From Kribbella catacumbae DSM 19601 (GTDB taxonomy: Bacteria; Actinomycetota; Actinomycetes; Propionibacteriales; Kribbellaceae): 64,000 nucleotides of DNA. Below are positions 15,496 through 23,399 of this stretch, piece by piece (positions within the stretch are counted from its first letter, which is position 1; every line of letters begins with the position of its first letter). The notes below the pieces were generated by a model, which did not search any database, was not told the DNA's origin, and worked only from the letters and a program-made list of their open reading frames with translations. The stretch covers positions 62,001 through 126,000 of the forward strand of contig NZ_AQUZ01000001.1 in NCBI RefSeq assembly GCF_000372465.1, written 5' to 3'. The position numbers and the translations under genes were made by a program.

Positions 15496-16050
15496 TTAGG
15501 TGCGGGGGTCGGTCCAGGTTAGCCGGTAGTTGACGGCGCCGAAGGCGATGTGGTCGCCGGGGCGGACCCAGACGGGTGTGGTGATGCGTAGGCCGTTGAG
15601 ATGGGTGCCGTTCATGGAGCCGAGGTCTCGGAGGAGCCAGCCGTCGTCGACTGCTCGGAGTTCGGCGTGGAAGCGGGAGACTGAGAGGTCGGCCATCCGG
15701 AGGGTGGCGCCAGGGCCTCGGCCGACTCGGACCGTTGGGGCGCCGGGGGCCGGTAGGGCCAGCCCGGGCAGGCGGATCGCTCGGTCGGCTGTGCGAGGCG
15801 TCAGGGTCAGGCGTGGGATCTGCGCCACCACCTGGCGGAAGAGCCGGAGCAGTCGTGGCTCGTCCTTGGGGAGGTCGTTGGTCGCGTCGGCGAGTTCGCG
15901 GCGGTTCTGGGCGCGCAGAACGAAGTTCATCCGGCGGATGAACGTGTCGTGCGAGAGCCGTCCCGAGCCGGCCCCGTCGCGCAGGATCGCGAGCGCCCGA
16001 TCGCGCTCAGCATCCGACGGGCGCTCCTGCACAAGCCTCGTCGGGGTCAT
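15496..16050 (-). CDS. DUF1707 and FHA domain protein
   Basis: 184 residues. Residues about 8-50 carry a DUF1707 domain (RPSDAERDRALAILRDGAG...). A C-terminal FHA phosphothreonine-binding domain has the family residues GRG, SRFHAEL and LGSMNGTHLNG. It is probably a reader of Ser/Thr-kinase signalling; no kinase gene is in the window. ATG 16050 is preferred because a promoter ends 6 nt upstream of it, which would make the mRNA leaderless. The frame runs on to a GTG at 16089, but that extension would contain the promoter. Confidence 0.82.
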   Translation of the reverse strand: MTPTRLVQERPSDAERDRALAILRDGAGSGRLSHDTFIRRMNFVLRAQNRRELADATNDLPKDEPRLLRLFRQVVAQIPRLTLTPRTADRAIRLPGLALPAPGAPTVRVGRGPGATLRMADLSVSRFHAELRAVDDGWLLRDLGSMNGTHLNGLRITTPVWVRPGDHIAFGAVNYRLTWTDPRT

Positions 16051-16056
16051 AACCGA

Positions 16057-16085
16057 ATTGTCCGTGCCGCCAGGTTCACTGTCCA
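16057..16085 (-). promoter_or_regulatory. Promoter for a leaderless FHA-gene transcript
   Basis: On the minus strand, TGGACA (-35, 16085-16080) and GACAAT (-10, 16062-16057) are separated by exactly 17 bp. The -10 ends 6 nt before ATG 16050. No Shine-Dalgarno site precedes the ATG, consistent with leaderless translation. Confidence 0.55.
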
Positions 16086-16102
16086 GCACGCCCGATTCCC
16101 GC

Positions 16103-16132
16103 CCGCCGGTACTGCGTACGCCGTACCGGCGG
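16103..16132 (-). terminator. Hairpin terminator of the DNA ligase gene
   Basis: Perfect 10-bp stem, CCGCCGGTAC (16103-16112) with GTACCGGCGG (16123-16132), and a 10-nt loop. It starts 8 nt past the ligase stop. Confidence 0.7.
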
Positions 16133-16140
16133 AGGCAGGG

Positions 16141-17214
16141 TCAGGGTCTGGCGCTGAGCACGTCGGCCAGGTCGAACTTGATCGGCTCTTCGAGTTGCTC
16201 GTAGGTGCAGGACTCCGGCGTGCGATCCTCGCGCCAGCGGACGAATTGGGCGGTGTGGCGGAAGCGGACACCCTCCATGTGGTCGTACTTGACCTCGACG
16301 ACTCGCTCAGGGCGCAGCGGTACGAAGCTCAGGTCCTTGCCTGCCTGCCACCTGCTGCCCTCGGCGTTGCGCGGCGTGCGGTTGCCGGCCTCCTGCTTCG
16401 CCCAGGCCCACGGGTGGTTGTCGAAGTCCGTGACGAGTTCCTGCATCTCCAGGAACAGTTCCTCGCGGCGAGCCATCGGGAACGCACCGATCACGCCGAC
16501 ACTGGCGAGCACACCATCAGCGTTGAAGAGCCCGAGAAGGAGCGATCCGATCCGATTCTCGCCGCTCTTGTGCACGCGGTAGCCCGCGACGACGCAGTCC
16601 GCCGTTCGCTCGTGCTTGATCTTGAACATGGTCCGCTTGTCCGGCTGGTACAGGCCGTCCAGCGGCTTCGCGATCACGCCGTCCAGACCGGCGCCCTCGA
16701 ACTGGTGGAACCACTCGGTCGCGGTTGCCTTGTCGGTCGTCGTACGGGTCAGGTGGATCGGTGCCGCGGACTTCTCCAGCGCCTGCTCGAGCGCGGCCCG
16801 GCGCTCCGAGAACGGGCGCTCCGTGTAGTCGGTGTCGCCGAGCGCGAGCAGGTCGAACGCTACGAAGCGTGCCGGCGTCGTCTCGGACAGCATCTTGACC
16901 CGCGAGGCGGCCGGGTGGATGCGCTGCTGCAGCACCTCGAAGTCCAGCCGGTCACCGGATTCTCCGACCACGACGATCTCTCCGTCGATCACGCACCGCT
17001 CGGGCAGGTTCTCTTTGATCGCCTCGACCAGCTCCGGGAAGTACCGCGTCATCGGCTTCTCGTTGCGGCTGCCGATCTCCACTTCGTCGCCGTCACGGAA
17101 GATGATCGAGCGAAATCCGTCCCATTTGGGCTCGAAGCTGACGTTCCCGTCCGGGATCTGCTTGATCGGCTTCGCCAGCATCGGCGGGACCGGCGGCATC
17201 ACGGGTAGCTGCAT
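16141..17214 (-). CDS. ligC: ATP-dependent DNA ligase (LigC type)
   Basis: A 357-residue nucleotidyltransferase plus OB-fold ligase. Motif I EPKWDGFR puts the adenylated lysine at K30. VIDGEIVV, a GLDGVIAKP motif and MFKIKH follow in order; ADCVVAGYRVHKSG opens the OB domain. The N-terminus (MPPVPPMLAK) and length match mycobacterial LigC rather than the replicative ligase or the multidomain LigD. LigC-type enzymes take part in non-replicative repair such as base excision repair. No Ku or LigD polymerase gene is adjacent. Confidence 0.92.
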   Translation of the reverse strand: MQLPVMPPVPPMLAKPIKQIPDGNVSFEPKWDGFRSIIFRDGDEVEIGSRNEKPMTRYFPELVEAIKENLPERCVIDGEIVVVGESGDRLDFEVLQQRIHPAASRVKMLSETTPARFVAFDLLALGDTDYTERPFSERRAALEQALEKSAAPIHLTRTTTDKATATEWFHQFEGAGLDGVIAKPLDGLYQPDKRTMFKIKHERTADCVVAGYRVHKSGENRIGSLLLGLFNADGVLASVGVIGAFPMARREELFLEMQELVTDFDNHPWAWAKQEAGNRTPRNAEGSRWQAGKDLSFVPLRPERVVEVKYDHMEGVRFRHTAQFVRWREDRTPESCTYEQLEEPIKFDLADVLSARP

Positions 17215-17293
17215 GGCGCCATTCTGCCCCCATAAAGCTCACCGCGGGGGCATGATGGAGGCATACCGACTGGTACGAACCGGAGGTACCGAG

Positions 17294-17791
17294 ATGTACG
17301 ACGTCGTGCTGCTCGTAGAGCAGGAACTGACCGAACCCGATGCCCGGCGCGTGGTCGAGCTCCACCAGGACATGCCCGAGCAGGTGAAGTACCACGTACT
17401 CGTGCCATGCCACAACGCCGAATCCGGCGTCGAGGCGTCGATCAGCGCGCTCGGAACCGCGGACCTCTACGGACCGGGGCTCGTCGACCAGCGCGAGGAA
17501 CTCGCCGAGGCGCAGAAGTCGATCGACAGCGAAGCCAAGGGGTGCACCGGCCGCAGCGTGCAGCGGCTGATCGCCCTCGGCCAGCAAGCCGAGGGCGGTA
17601 TCTCCCACGACCGCCCGATCGATGCCCTCACCGCAACGGTGGACAAGGTCGGCGGCCAGGAGGTCATCATCCTGACCCGCCCGCACATCGTCGCCGAATT
17701 CTTCCACCTCGACTGGACCAACTCAGCCCGCCGCCACCTCGGCGTGCCGGTCCTCCACCTCCTCGAACACGAGGAGAAAACCAGCAAGTAG
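17294..17791 (+). CDS. Conserved hypothetical, Rossmann-like small protein
   Basis: 165 residues. I do not recognise a named family. The pattern of hydrophobic strands and helices (YDVVLLVEQ, KYHVLVPCH, EVIILTRPH, a C-terminal GVPVLHLLEH) resembles universal-stress or HUP-type alpha/beta folds, but no ATP-binding glycine motif is obvious. GGAGG (17282-17286) sits 7 nt before ATG 17294. It is divergent from the ligase gene and shares a short promoter region with it. Confidence 0.7.
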   Translation: MYDVVLLVEQELTEPDARRVVELHQDMPEQVKYHVLVPCHNAESGVEASISALGTADLYGPGLVDQREELAEAQKSIDSEAKGCTGRSVQRLIALGQQAEGGISHDRPIDALTATVDKVGGQEVIILTRPHIVAEFFHLDWTNSARRHLGVPVLHLLEHEEKTSK

Positions 17792-17800
17792 GCACGCGGA

Positions 17801-17883
17801 CCGCCACCACTACGCAACCCGACACCGGTGCATCGACACGCCGGGGGAAAGCGCTCGCCGACCGGGTTCGGTAGTGGTGGCGG
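17801..17883. repeat. Large imperfect inverted repeat between convergent genes
   Basis: Arms of 21 nt (17801-17821 and 17863-17883) match at 19 positions, 13 of them in a perfect outer stem (CCGCCACCACTAC/GTAGTGGTGGCGG). The loop is 41 nt. It begins 9 nt after the preceding stop and ends 48 nt before the ABC exporter stop. It may be a bidirectional terminator, or a small palindromic element. Confidence 0.6.
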
Positions 17884-17931
17884 CCCGCACTCGGTTCGGC
17901 GGGTCAGTGGATGAGCAGTGCATTCCCGGGA

Positions 17932-19824
17932 TTACACGCCTGCGGCTGTGCCCGACTCCGCGAACTGCGTGTGGTACAGATCCGCGTACTCCCCGTCGAG
18001 CGCGAGCAACTGCTCATGCGTGCCGCGTTCGACGATGTTGCCGTGGTCAACCACCAGGATCTGGTCCGCGTTTCGCACCGTCGACAACCGGTGGGCGATC
18101 ACCAGCGACGTCCGGTCTTCCAGCGCGGTGTCCAGCGCCAACTGCACCGCCACTTCGGACTCCGAATCCAGGTGCGCGGTCGCCTCGTCCAGTACGACGA
18201 TGTGCGGTGCCTTCAGCAGCAACCGGGCAATCGCCAGTCGCTGCCGCTCGCCACCGGACAGCCGGTGTCCGCGGTCCCCCACCACCGTGTCCAGCCCGTC
18301 GGGCAAGGACGACACCAGGTCCCACACCTGCGCCGAGCGAAGCGCGTCGGCCATCTCCTCGTCGGTGGCGCCCGGCTTGGCATAGGTCAGGTTCGCGCGG
18401 ATCGTGTCGTGGAACATGTGCGCGTCCTGCGTCACGTACCCGATCGTGTCGTGCAGCGACTCCAATGTCACCTCACGAACGTCCTCACCGCCGATGCGAA
18501 CGGAACCACCCGTCACGTCGTACAAGCGGGCCACCAGGTTCGTGATGGTCGTCTTGCCTGCACCGGATGGTCCGACCAGCGCGACCATCTGACCTGGCTC
18601 GACGGTGAAGCTGATGTCTTCGAGCACCTGCGAGGAAGCGCGTTTGTCGAGCACCGCCACGGACTCGAGGCTCGCCAGCGACACCTGGTCCGCGGTCGGA
18701 TAGGCGAACGACACGTGATCGAAGGTCACCGACGCCGCATTCGGGGGCAGCGGTCGCGCGTCCGGAGCGTCCTGGATCATCGGCTCCAAGTCCAGTACCT
18801 CGAAGACGCGCTCAAAGGAGACCAGCGCGGTCATCACGTCGACGCGCACGTTGGACAGCGCCGTGAGCGGGCCGTAAAGCCTGCCCAGCAAGGCGACCAG
18901 GGCCAGCAGGGTCCCGATCGTCAGCGTTTCGCGAACGGCGAGGTTGCCGCCCACGCCGTACACGAGGGCGGTCGCGAGCGCGGCGACCAGGGTCAGCGCG
19001 GTGAAGAAGACCCGGCCGAGCATCGCGATCCGGATGCCCAGGTCGCGGACCCGGCCCGACTTCTCGCCGAACTGCTGGTTCTCGAGGTCCGGGTTGCCGA
19101 ACAGCGTCACCAGCAACGCGCCACCGACGCTGAACCGCTCGGTCATCGCCGTGGACATGTCCGCGTTCAGCTGCATCTGCTCCCGCGTCATCGCGGCCAA
19201 CCGGCGCCCGAGATACCGGGCGGGAAGCAGGAAGACCGGCAGTAGCACGATCGCGATGATCGTCAGCTGCCAGCTCAGGAAGAGCATCGCACCGACCACG
19301 AGGATCAGGCTGATGACATTCGAGACGACCCCGGACAGTGTCGAGGTGAAGGCTTGCTGCGCACCGATCACGTCGTTGTTGAGGCGGGAGACCAAAGCGC
19401 CGGTCTGGGTCCGGGTGAAGAACGCGACCGGCATCCGCTGCACGTGCGCGAAGACCTGCGTCCGCAGGTCGTAGATCAGGCCCTCACCGATGCGTGCCGA
19501 GAACCAGCGCTGCATCAGCCCGAGGGCCGCCTCGACCACGGCCAGCAACGCGACCACCAGCGCGAGGGCGGTCACCAGCCCTGCGTTCCCCTTGGAGATG
19601 CCGTCGTCGACGATCTTCTTGAACAGCAGCGGCGAGGCGATCACCAGGAACGCCGAGACGACCACCAGCGCCAGGAAGGCCGTGATGTACCACTTGAACG
19701 GTTTCGCGAACCGCAGGATGCGCCGCAGCGTGCCCTTGGCCAGCTTCTGATCAACCACCGACGCGTCCTGCCGCCGCCAGCTCATCGCGCTGCCGCCGCC
19801 ACCCATTCGCATCCCTGAAGACAT
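17932..19824 (-). CDS. ABC exporter half-transporter (membrane plus ATPase)
   Basis: A 630-residue fusion of a six-helix type-1 exporter membrane domain (about residues 40-330) and an ATPase domain. The ATPase has Walker A GPSGAGKTT, signature LSGGERQR, Walker B IVVLDEATAHLD and the switch His in IAHRLSTV. It probably works as a homodimer exporting a lipid, peptide or drug; the substrate is unknown. ATG 19824 is chosen for its AGGGG site 5 nt upstream. The N-terminus is Gly/Met-rich (MSSGMRMGGGG). A short palindrome lies just upstream. Confidence 0.88.
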   Translation of the reverse strand: MSSGMRMGGGGSAMSWRRQDASVVDQKLAKGTLRRILRFAKPFKWYITAFLALVVVSAFLVIASPLLFKKIVDDGISKGNAGLVTALALVVALLAVVEAALGLMQRWFSARIGEGLIYDLRTQVFAHVQRMPVAFFTRTQTGALVSRLNNDVIGAQQAFTSTLSGVVSNVISLILVVGAMLFLSWQLTIIAIVLLPVFLLPARYLGRRLAAMTREQMQLNADMSTAMTERFSVGGALLVTLFGNPDLENQQFGEKSGRVRDLGIRIAMLGRVFFTALTLVAALATALVYGVGGNLAVRETLTIGTLLALVALLGRLYGPLTALSNVRVDVMTALVSFERVFEVLDLEPMIQDAPDARPLPPNAASVTFDHVSFAYPTADQVSLASLESVAVLDKRASSQVLEDISFTVEPGQMVALVGPSGAGKTTITNLVARLYDVTGGSVRIGGEDVREVTLESLHDTIGYVTQDAHMFHDTIRANLTYAKPGATDEEMADALRSAQVWDLVSSLPDGLDTVVGDRGHRLSGGERQRLAIARLLLKAPHIVVLDEATAHLDSESEVAVQLALDTALEDRTSLVIAHRLSTVRNADQILVVDHGNIVERGTHEQLLALDGEYADLYHTQFAESGTAAGV

Positions 19825-19849
19825 CCGATCCCCTCCCCGCAATCAACTC

Positions 19850-19861
19850 GTCAACCTTGAC
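19850..19861. promoter_or_regulatory. Small palindrome upstream of the ABC exporter
   Basis: GTCAACCTTGAC is a perfect 5-2-5 palindrome 26 bp before the exporter start. A further CTTGAGG lies next to it, giving several overlapping half-sites. It could be an operator for a repressor of the exporter; no regulator gene is adjacent. Confidence 0.3.
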
Positions 19862-19894
19862 AACACTTGAGGTCGGCCGAAGCTTCCCGCAGCC

Positions 19895-20665
19895 TCAGCC
19901 GAAGGCCGCCAGGAGCTCGCTCAACCGCCGGGCCTGAGCCTCGCGCTCGGCCTTCAGCTGCTCCTCGTACGAACGATCGGCAGCACCCAGCAGCAACGCC
20001 TTGGTCTCCCGCACAGCGCCCACCAACGGCGACATCACCGCCTCCGACAGATCCTTCACGGTCGCCGCCAGCTCCTCAGCCGGTACGACGATATTCGCCA
20101 GCCCGAGCTGGAGTGCCTCCTCGGCCTCGACCCAGCGCGAGGTCACACAGATCTCCAGCGCCCGCGAGTAGCCGACCAACTGCACCAGCGGCTGAGTCCC
20201 ACCCAGATCCGGTACCAGCCCGAGCGCGGGCTCGCGCATGCTGAACTTCGCATCCGGCGTGACCACCCGCAGATCACAGGCCAGCGCCAGCTGGAAGCCG
20301 GCCCCGACCGCGTGGCCCTGCACCGCCGCGATGCTGACGATCTCCGGCCTGCGCAGCCAGGAGAAGCCGGCCTGGAAGTGCGAGATCAGCTCCTGTAGCT
20401 CGGCGGCAGGCTTCGCCCCGAGCGTGAGCAGAGGCTCCTGTCCATCGACCGGCTCGCCCATGATCAGGTTGCGATCAAGGCCGGCCGAGAACGACGGCCC
20501 CTCTCCCGACACGACCACCAGCCGCACCTCCGGCGGCAGCGACGCACCGAAGTCCGACAACGCGCTCCACATCGCCGGAGTCTGCGCATTGCGCACCTCC
20601 GGCCGGTCCAGCACCACCCGGGCGACCGGTCCGTCCACCGTCAACCGCAGTCCAAGATCACTCAT
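19895..20665 (-). CDS. Enoyl-CoA hydratase/isomerase family protein
   Basis: A 256-residue crotonase-fold protein with FSAGLDRNL (first oxyanion-hole strand) and VQGHAVGAGFQLALACDLR (second oxyanion region). The REPALGLVPDLGGTQ segment follows. It probably acts on an acyl-CoA in fatty-acid or branched-chain breakdown; the exact reaction is not readable. It lies next to the ABC-F gene on the same strand, like echA12 and Rv1473 of M. tuberculosis as I recall them. ATG 20665 opens MSDLGLR; no clear Shine-Dalgarno site is visible and ATG 20677 is an alternative. Confidence 0.88.
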   Translation of the reverse strand: MSDLGLRLTVDGPVARVVLDRPEVRNAQTPAMWSALSDFGASLPPEVRLVVVSGEGPSFSAGLDRNLIMGEPVDGQEPLLTLGAKPAAELQELISHFQAGFSWLRRPEIVSIAAVQGHAVGAGFQLALACDLRVVTPDAKFSMREPALGLVPDLGGTQPLVQLVGYSRALEICVTSRWVEAEEALQLGLANIVVPAEELAATVKDLSEAVMSPLVGAVRETKALLLGAADRSYEEQLKAEREAQARRLSELLAAFG

Positions 20666-20729
20666 GTCAGTGAACATACGGCAACTCGCGACGCTTTCCG
20701 TGCGGCGATTGTCACCTGTGGAAAAGCCC

Positions 20730-22328
20730 TCAGGCCAGCGACACCAGGTCGGCGTAATCGTTGGTCCAGAGGTCCTCGACGCCGTCCGGCAGCAGCAGTA
20801 CGCGCTCGGGCTCCAGCGCCTCCACGGCACCCTCGTCGTGGGTGACCAGGACGATCGCGCCGGTGTAGGAACGGATCGCGTTCAGTACCTCGGTCCGCGA
20901 AGCGGGGTCGAGGTTGTTGGTGGGCTCGTCGAGCAGCAGCACATTCGCCGCCGAGACGACCAGCGTGGCCAGCGCGAGCCGGGTCTTCTCTCCACCCGAC
21001 AGCACCCGGGCCGGCTTGTCCGCGTCGTCACCGGTGAACAGGAACGAGCCGAGCACGCTGCGTGCCTGCGTCTCGTTCAGGTCCGGCGCGGCCGACTTCA
21101 TGTTCTCGATCACGGTCCGGTCCACGTCGAGGGTCTCGTGCTCCTGGGCGTAGTACCCGAGCTTGAGGCCGTGTCCGTCGATCACCTCGCCGGTGTCCGA
21201 CTTCTCGATCCCGGACAGCACCCGCAGCAGCGTGGTCTTGCCCGCACCGTTCAGGCCCAGTACGACGACCCGCGAGCCGCGGTCGATCGCCAGATCCACG
21301 TCGGTGAAGATCTCCAGCGACCCGTACGACTTCGACAGCTCCTTGGCCATCAGTGGCGTCTTGCCACATGAGGCCGGCGTCGGGAAGACGATCTTGGCCA
21401 CGCGGTCCGAGGCGCGCTCGTCCTCGAGCGACGACATCAACTTCTCGGCCCGCTTCAGCATCTGCTGGGCCGCGGTCGCCTTGGTCGCCTTGGCGCGCAT
21501 CTTGTTCGCCTGGGCGACCAGTTGCGATGCCTGCTTCTCCGCGTTCGACCGCTCGCGCTTACGGCGGCGCTCGTCGGTCTCGCGCTGCAGCAGATAGGCC
21601 TTCCAACCGACGTTGTAGACGTCGATCTCGGCCCGGTTGGCGTCCAGGTGGAAGACCCGGGTGACGGTTTCCTCCAGCAGGTTCACGTCGTGGCTGATCA
21701 TGATCACGCCACCGGGATACCCCTTCAGAAAGTCCCGCAGCCAGACGACCGAGTCGGCGTCCAGGTGGTTGGTCGGCTCGTCCAGCAGCAGCGTCTGGGC
21801 CTGGGCGAACAGGATCCGGGCCAGCTCGACCCGGCGCCGCTGACCGCCCGACAGCGTTCCCAGTGGTTGCCCCAGCACCCGATCCGGCAGGCCGAGGTTG
21901 GCCGCGATCCGGGCCGCCTCGGACTCCGCGGCGTACCCACCGGCGGCGTGCAGATCCGCCTCGGCGCGCTCGTACCGCCGCATGCCCTTCTCGCGCGTCT
22001 TCTCGTCCGCGCTGGCCATCGACTTCTCCGCGTTGCGCATCCGCCGGACCACCTCGTCCAGCCCACGCGCGGCCAGGATCCGGTCCCGGGCCAGTACTTC
22101 GAGGTCGCCCGTCCGCGGGTCCTGCGGCAGGTACCCGATCTCGCCCGAAGACGTCACCGAGCCGGAGGCCGGCAGCCCTTCGCCGGCCAGAATCTTGGTC
22201 AGCGTCGTCTTGCCGGCGCCGTTGCGCCCGACCAGCCCGACCTTGTCCCCCGGGCCGACGCGGAACGAAGCAGGCGAGAGCAGTTGCCTGGCCCCGACGC
22301 GGACCTCGAGGTTGGTGACAGTGATCAT
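20730..22328 (-). CDS. ABC-F family ribosome-associated ATPase
   Basis: 532 residues with two ATPase domains in one chain and no membrane segments. The first has Walker A GRNGAGKTT, signature LSGGQRRR and LLDEPTNHLD. The second has GLNGAGKTT, LSGGEKTR and LLDEPTNNLD. Between them is the charged inter-domain linker (about residues 250-300, rich in Lys/Arg/Glu) that reaches the ribosomal peptidyl-transferase region in ABC-F proteins. It may act in translation or antibiotic protection; the sub-family is closest to actinobacterial Rv1473-type proteins by context, which is inferred. Confidence 0.92.
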   Translation of the reverse strand: MITVTNLEVRVGARQLLSPASFRVGPGDKVGLVGRNGAGKTTLTKILAGEGLPASGSVTSSGEIGYLPQDPRTGDLEVLARDRILAARGLDEVVRRMRNAEKSMASADEKTREKGMRRYERAEADLHAAGGYAAESEAARIAANLGLPDRVLGQPLGTLSGGQRRRVELARILFAQAQTLLLDEPTNHLDADSVVWLRDFLKGYPGGVIMISHDVNLLEETVTRVFHLDANRAEIDVYNVGWKAYLLQRETDERRRKRERSNAEKQASQLVAQANKMRAKATKATAAQQMLKRAEKLMSSLEDERASDRVAKIVFPTPASCGKTPLMAKELSKSYGSLEIFTDVDLAIDRGSRVVVLGLNGAGKTTLLRVLSGIEKSDTGEVIDGHGLKLGYYAQEHETLDVDRTVIENMKSAAPDLNETQARSVLGSFLFTGDDADKPARVLSGGEKTRLALATLVVSAANVLLLDEPTNNLDPASRTEVLNAIRSYTGAIVLVTHDEGAVEALEPERVLLLPDGVEDLWTNDYADLVSLA

Positions 22329-22432
22329 GGCGGCGCAGGTGTCCTCAGGGTTGGTTTCGGCGGGAGGGCGACGGGCGGCAACGCCGCGTCACAAGGCGGC
22401 CTATTCCGGCAGCGAGGTCTAGTGTATGTGAG

Positions 22433-23338
22433 GTGAAATTCAACCCAGACGCCGACTTGGACACCAGCGGTGTCGAAGACACCCGTGGCAGCGGTGGCGG
22501 TGGCGGCGGCCTGCTCCCGGGCGGGATGGGCATCCCGGTCGGCGGCGGCATCGGCGGCATCATCCTGCTGGTCGTCATCCTGCTCCTGAACGGCACCTTT
22601 TCCGGCGGCGGTGGCACCGACGAGCCGGACGCCCGCAACACGGCACCGGGCAATCTCAGCTCCTGCGAGAGCGGGAAGGACCTGGCAACCAACAAGGACT
22701 GCCGGTTCGTCTTCTACCAGAACTCGATCGAGGGCTTCTGGGCCGCCGAACTCCCCCGCCGCGGCAAGAAGTACACCCGGGCACCCATGCGCGTGTTCAG
22801 TAGCTCGGTGAACACGGGCTGTGGCCCCGCCACGGCGGCCGTCGGGCCGTTCTACTGCCCGCCCGACAAGCGGGTCTACCTGGAGCTGGGCTTCTTCAAG
22901 ACCCTGCAGACCGAACTGGGCGCCAAGGGCGGCGACTTCGCCGAGGCGTACGTCGTGGCGCACGAGTACGGACATCACGTCCAGAACCTCTACGGCATTC
23001 TCGGCAAGATCAAGTCCCGCCAGGGCCCCGAGTCCGACGCGGTCCGATCTGACCTGCAGGCCGACTGCCTCGCCGGCATCTGGACGAACCACGCGACCAC
23101 GGTGCCCACCAAGAGCGGCAAACCGCTGATCACCGAACTCACCGAGGACGACATCAGCCGCGGCCTGGACGCCGCCGCCTCGGTCGGCGACGACCGCATC
23201 CAGGAGAAGACCCAGGGCCAGGTCAACCCGGAAAGCTTCAGCCACGGCACCGCCGAACAGCGGATGAAGTGGTTCAAGACCGGCATGGACTCCGGCGACA
23301 TGACCACCTGCGACACCTGGTCCACCAACGCGCTCTAA
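22433..23338 (+). CDS. YpfJ-type neutral zinc metallopeptidase, membrane-anchored
   Basis: 301 residues. A Gly-rich N-terminus leads into one membrane helix (IGGIILLVVILLLNG, about residues 40-55). The extracytoplasmic PF04228-type domain follows, with HEYGHHVQNLYG carrying the HExxH zinc site and QADCLAGIW downstream. The substrate is unknown. GTG 22433 is the start; GAGG lies directly against it, and TAGTGT 7 nt upstream is a possible -10, so the mRNA may be leaderless. Confidence 0.85.
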   Translation: MKFNPDADLDTSGVEDTRGSGGGGGGLLPGGMGIPVGGGIGGIILLVVILLLNGTFSGGGGTDEPDARNTAPGNLSSCESGKDLATNKDCRFVFYQNSIEGFWAAELPRRGKKYTRAPMRVFSSSVNTGCGPATAAVGPFYCPPDKRVYLELGFFKTLQTELGAKGGDFAEAYVVAHEYGHHVQNLYGILGKIKSRQGPESDAVRSDLQADCLAGIWTNHATTVPTKSGKPLITELTEDDISRGLDAAASVGDDRIQEKTQGQVNPESFSHGTAEQRMKWFKTGMDSGDMTTCDTWSTNAL

Positions 23339-23349
23339 CTACCGAAAGC

Positions 23350-23385
23350 AAGAACCCGCCTCGCAAGTGCGTGAGGCGGGTTCTT
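23350..23385. terminator. Bidirectional terminator
   Basis: Perfect 13-bp stem, AAGAACCCGCCTC (23350-23362) with GAGGCGGGTTCTT (23373-23385), and a 10-nt loop. It lies between the metallopeptidase (+) and the end of the Tad-linked operon (-), with A-rich and T-rich flanks suited to both directions. Confidence 0.85.
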
Positions 23386-23399
23386 CGCTTGATTCTGTA

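Noticed and set aside
16141..17214. Non-homologous end-joining locus (LigD/Ku)
   Set aside because: The ligase lacks polymerase and phosphoesterase domains, and no Ku gene is nearby; its N-terminus and length fit LigC.
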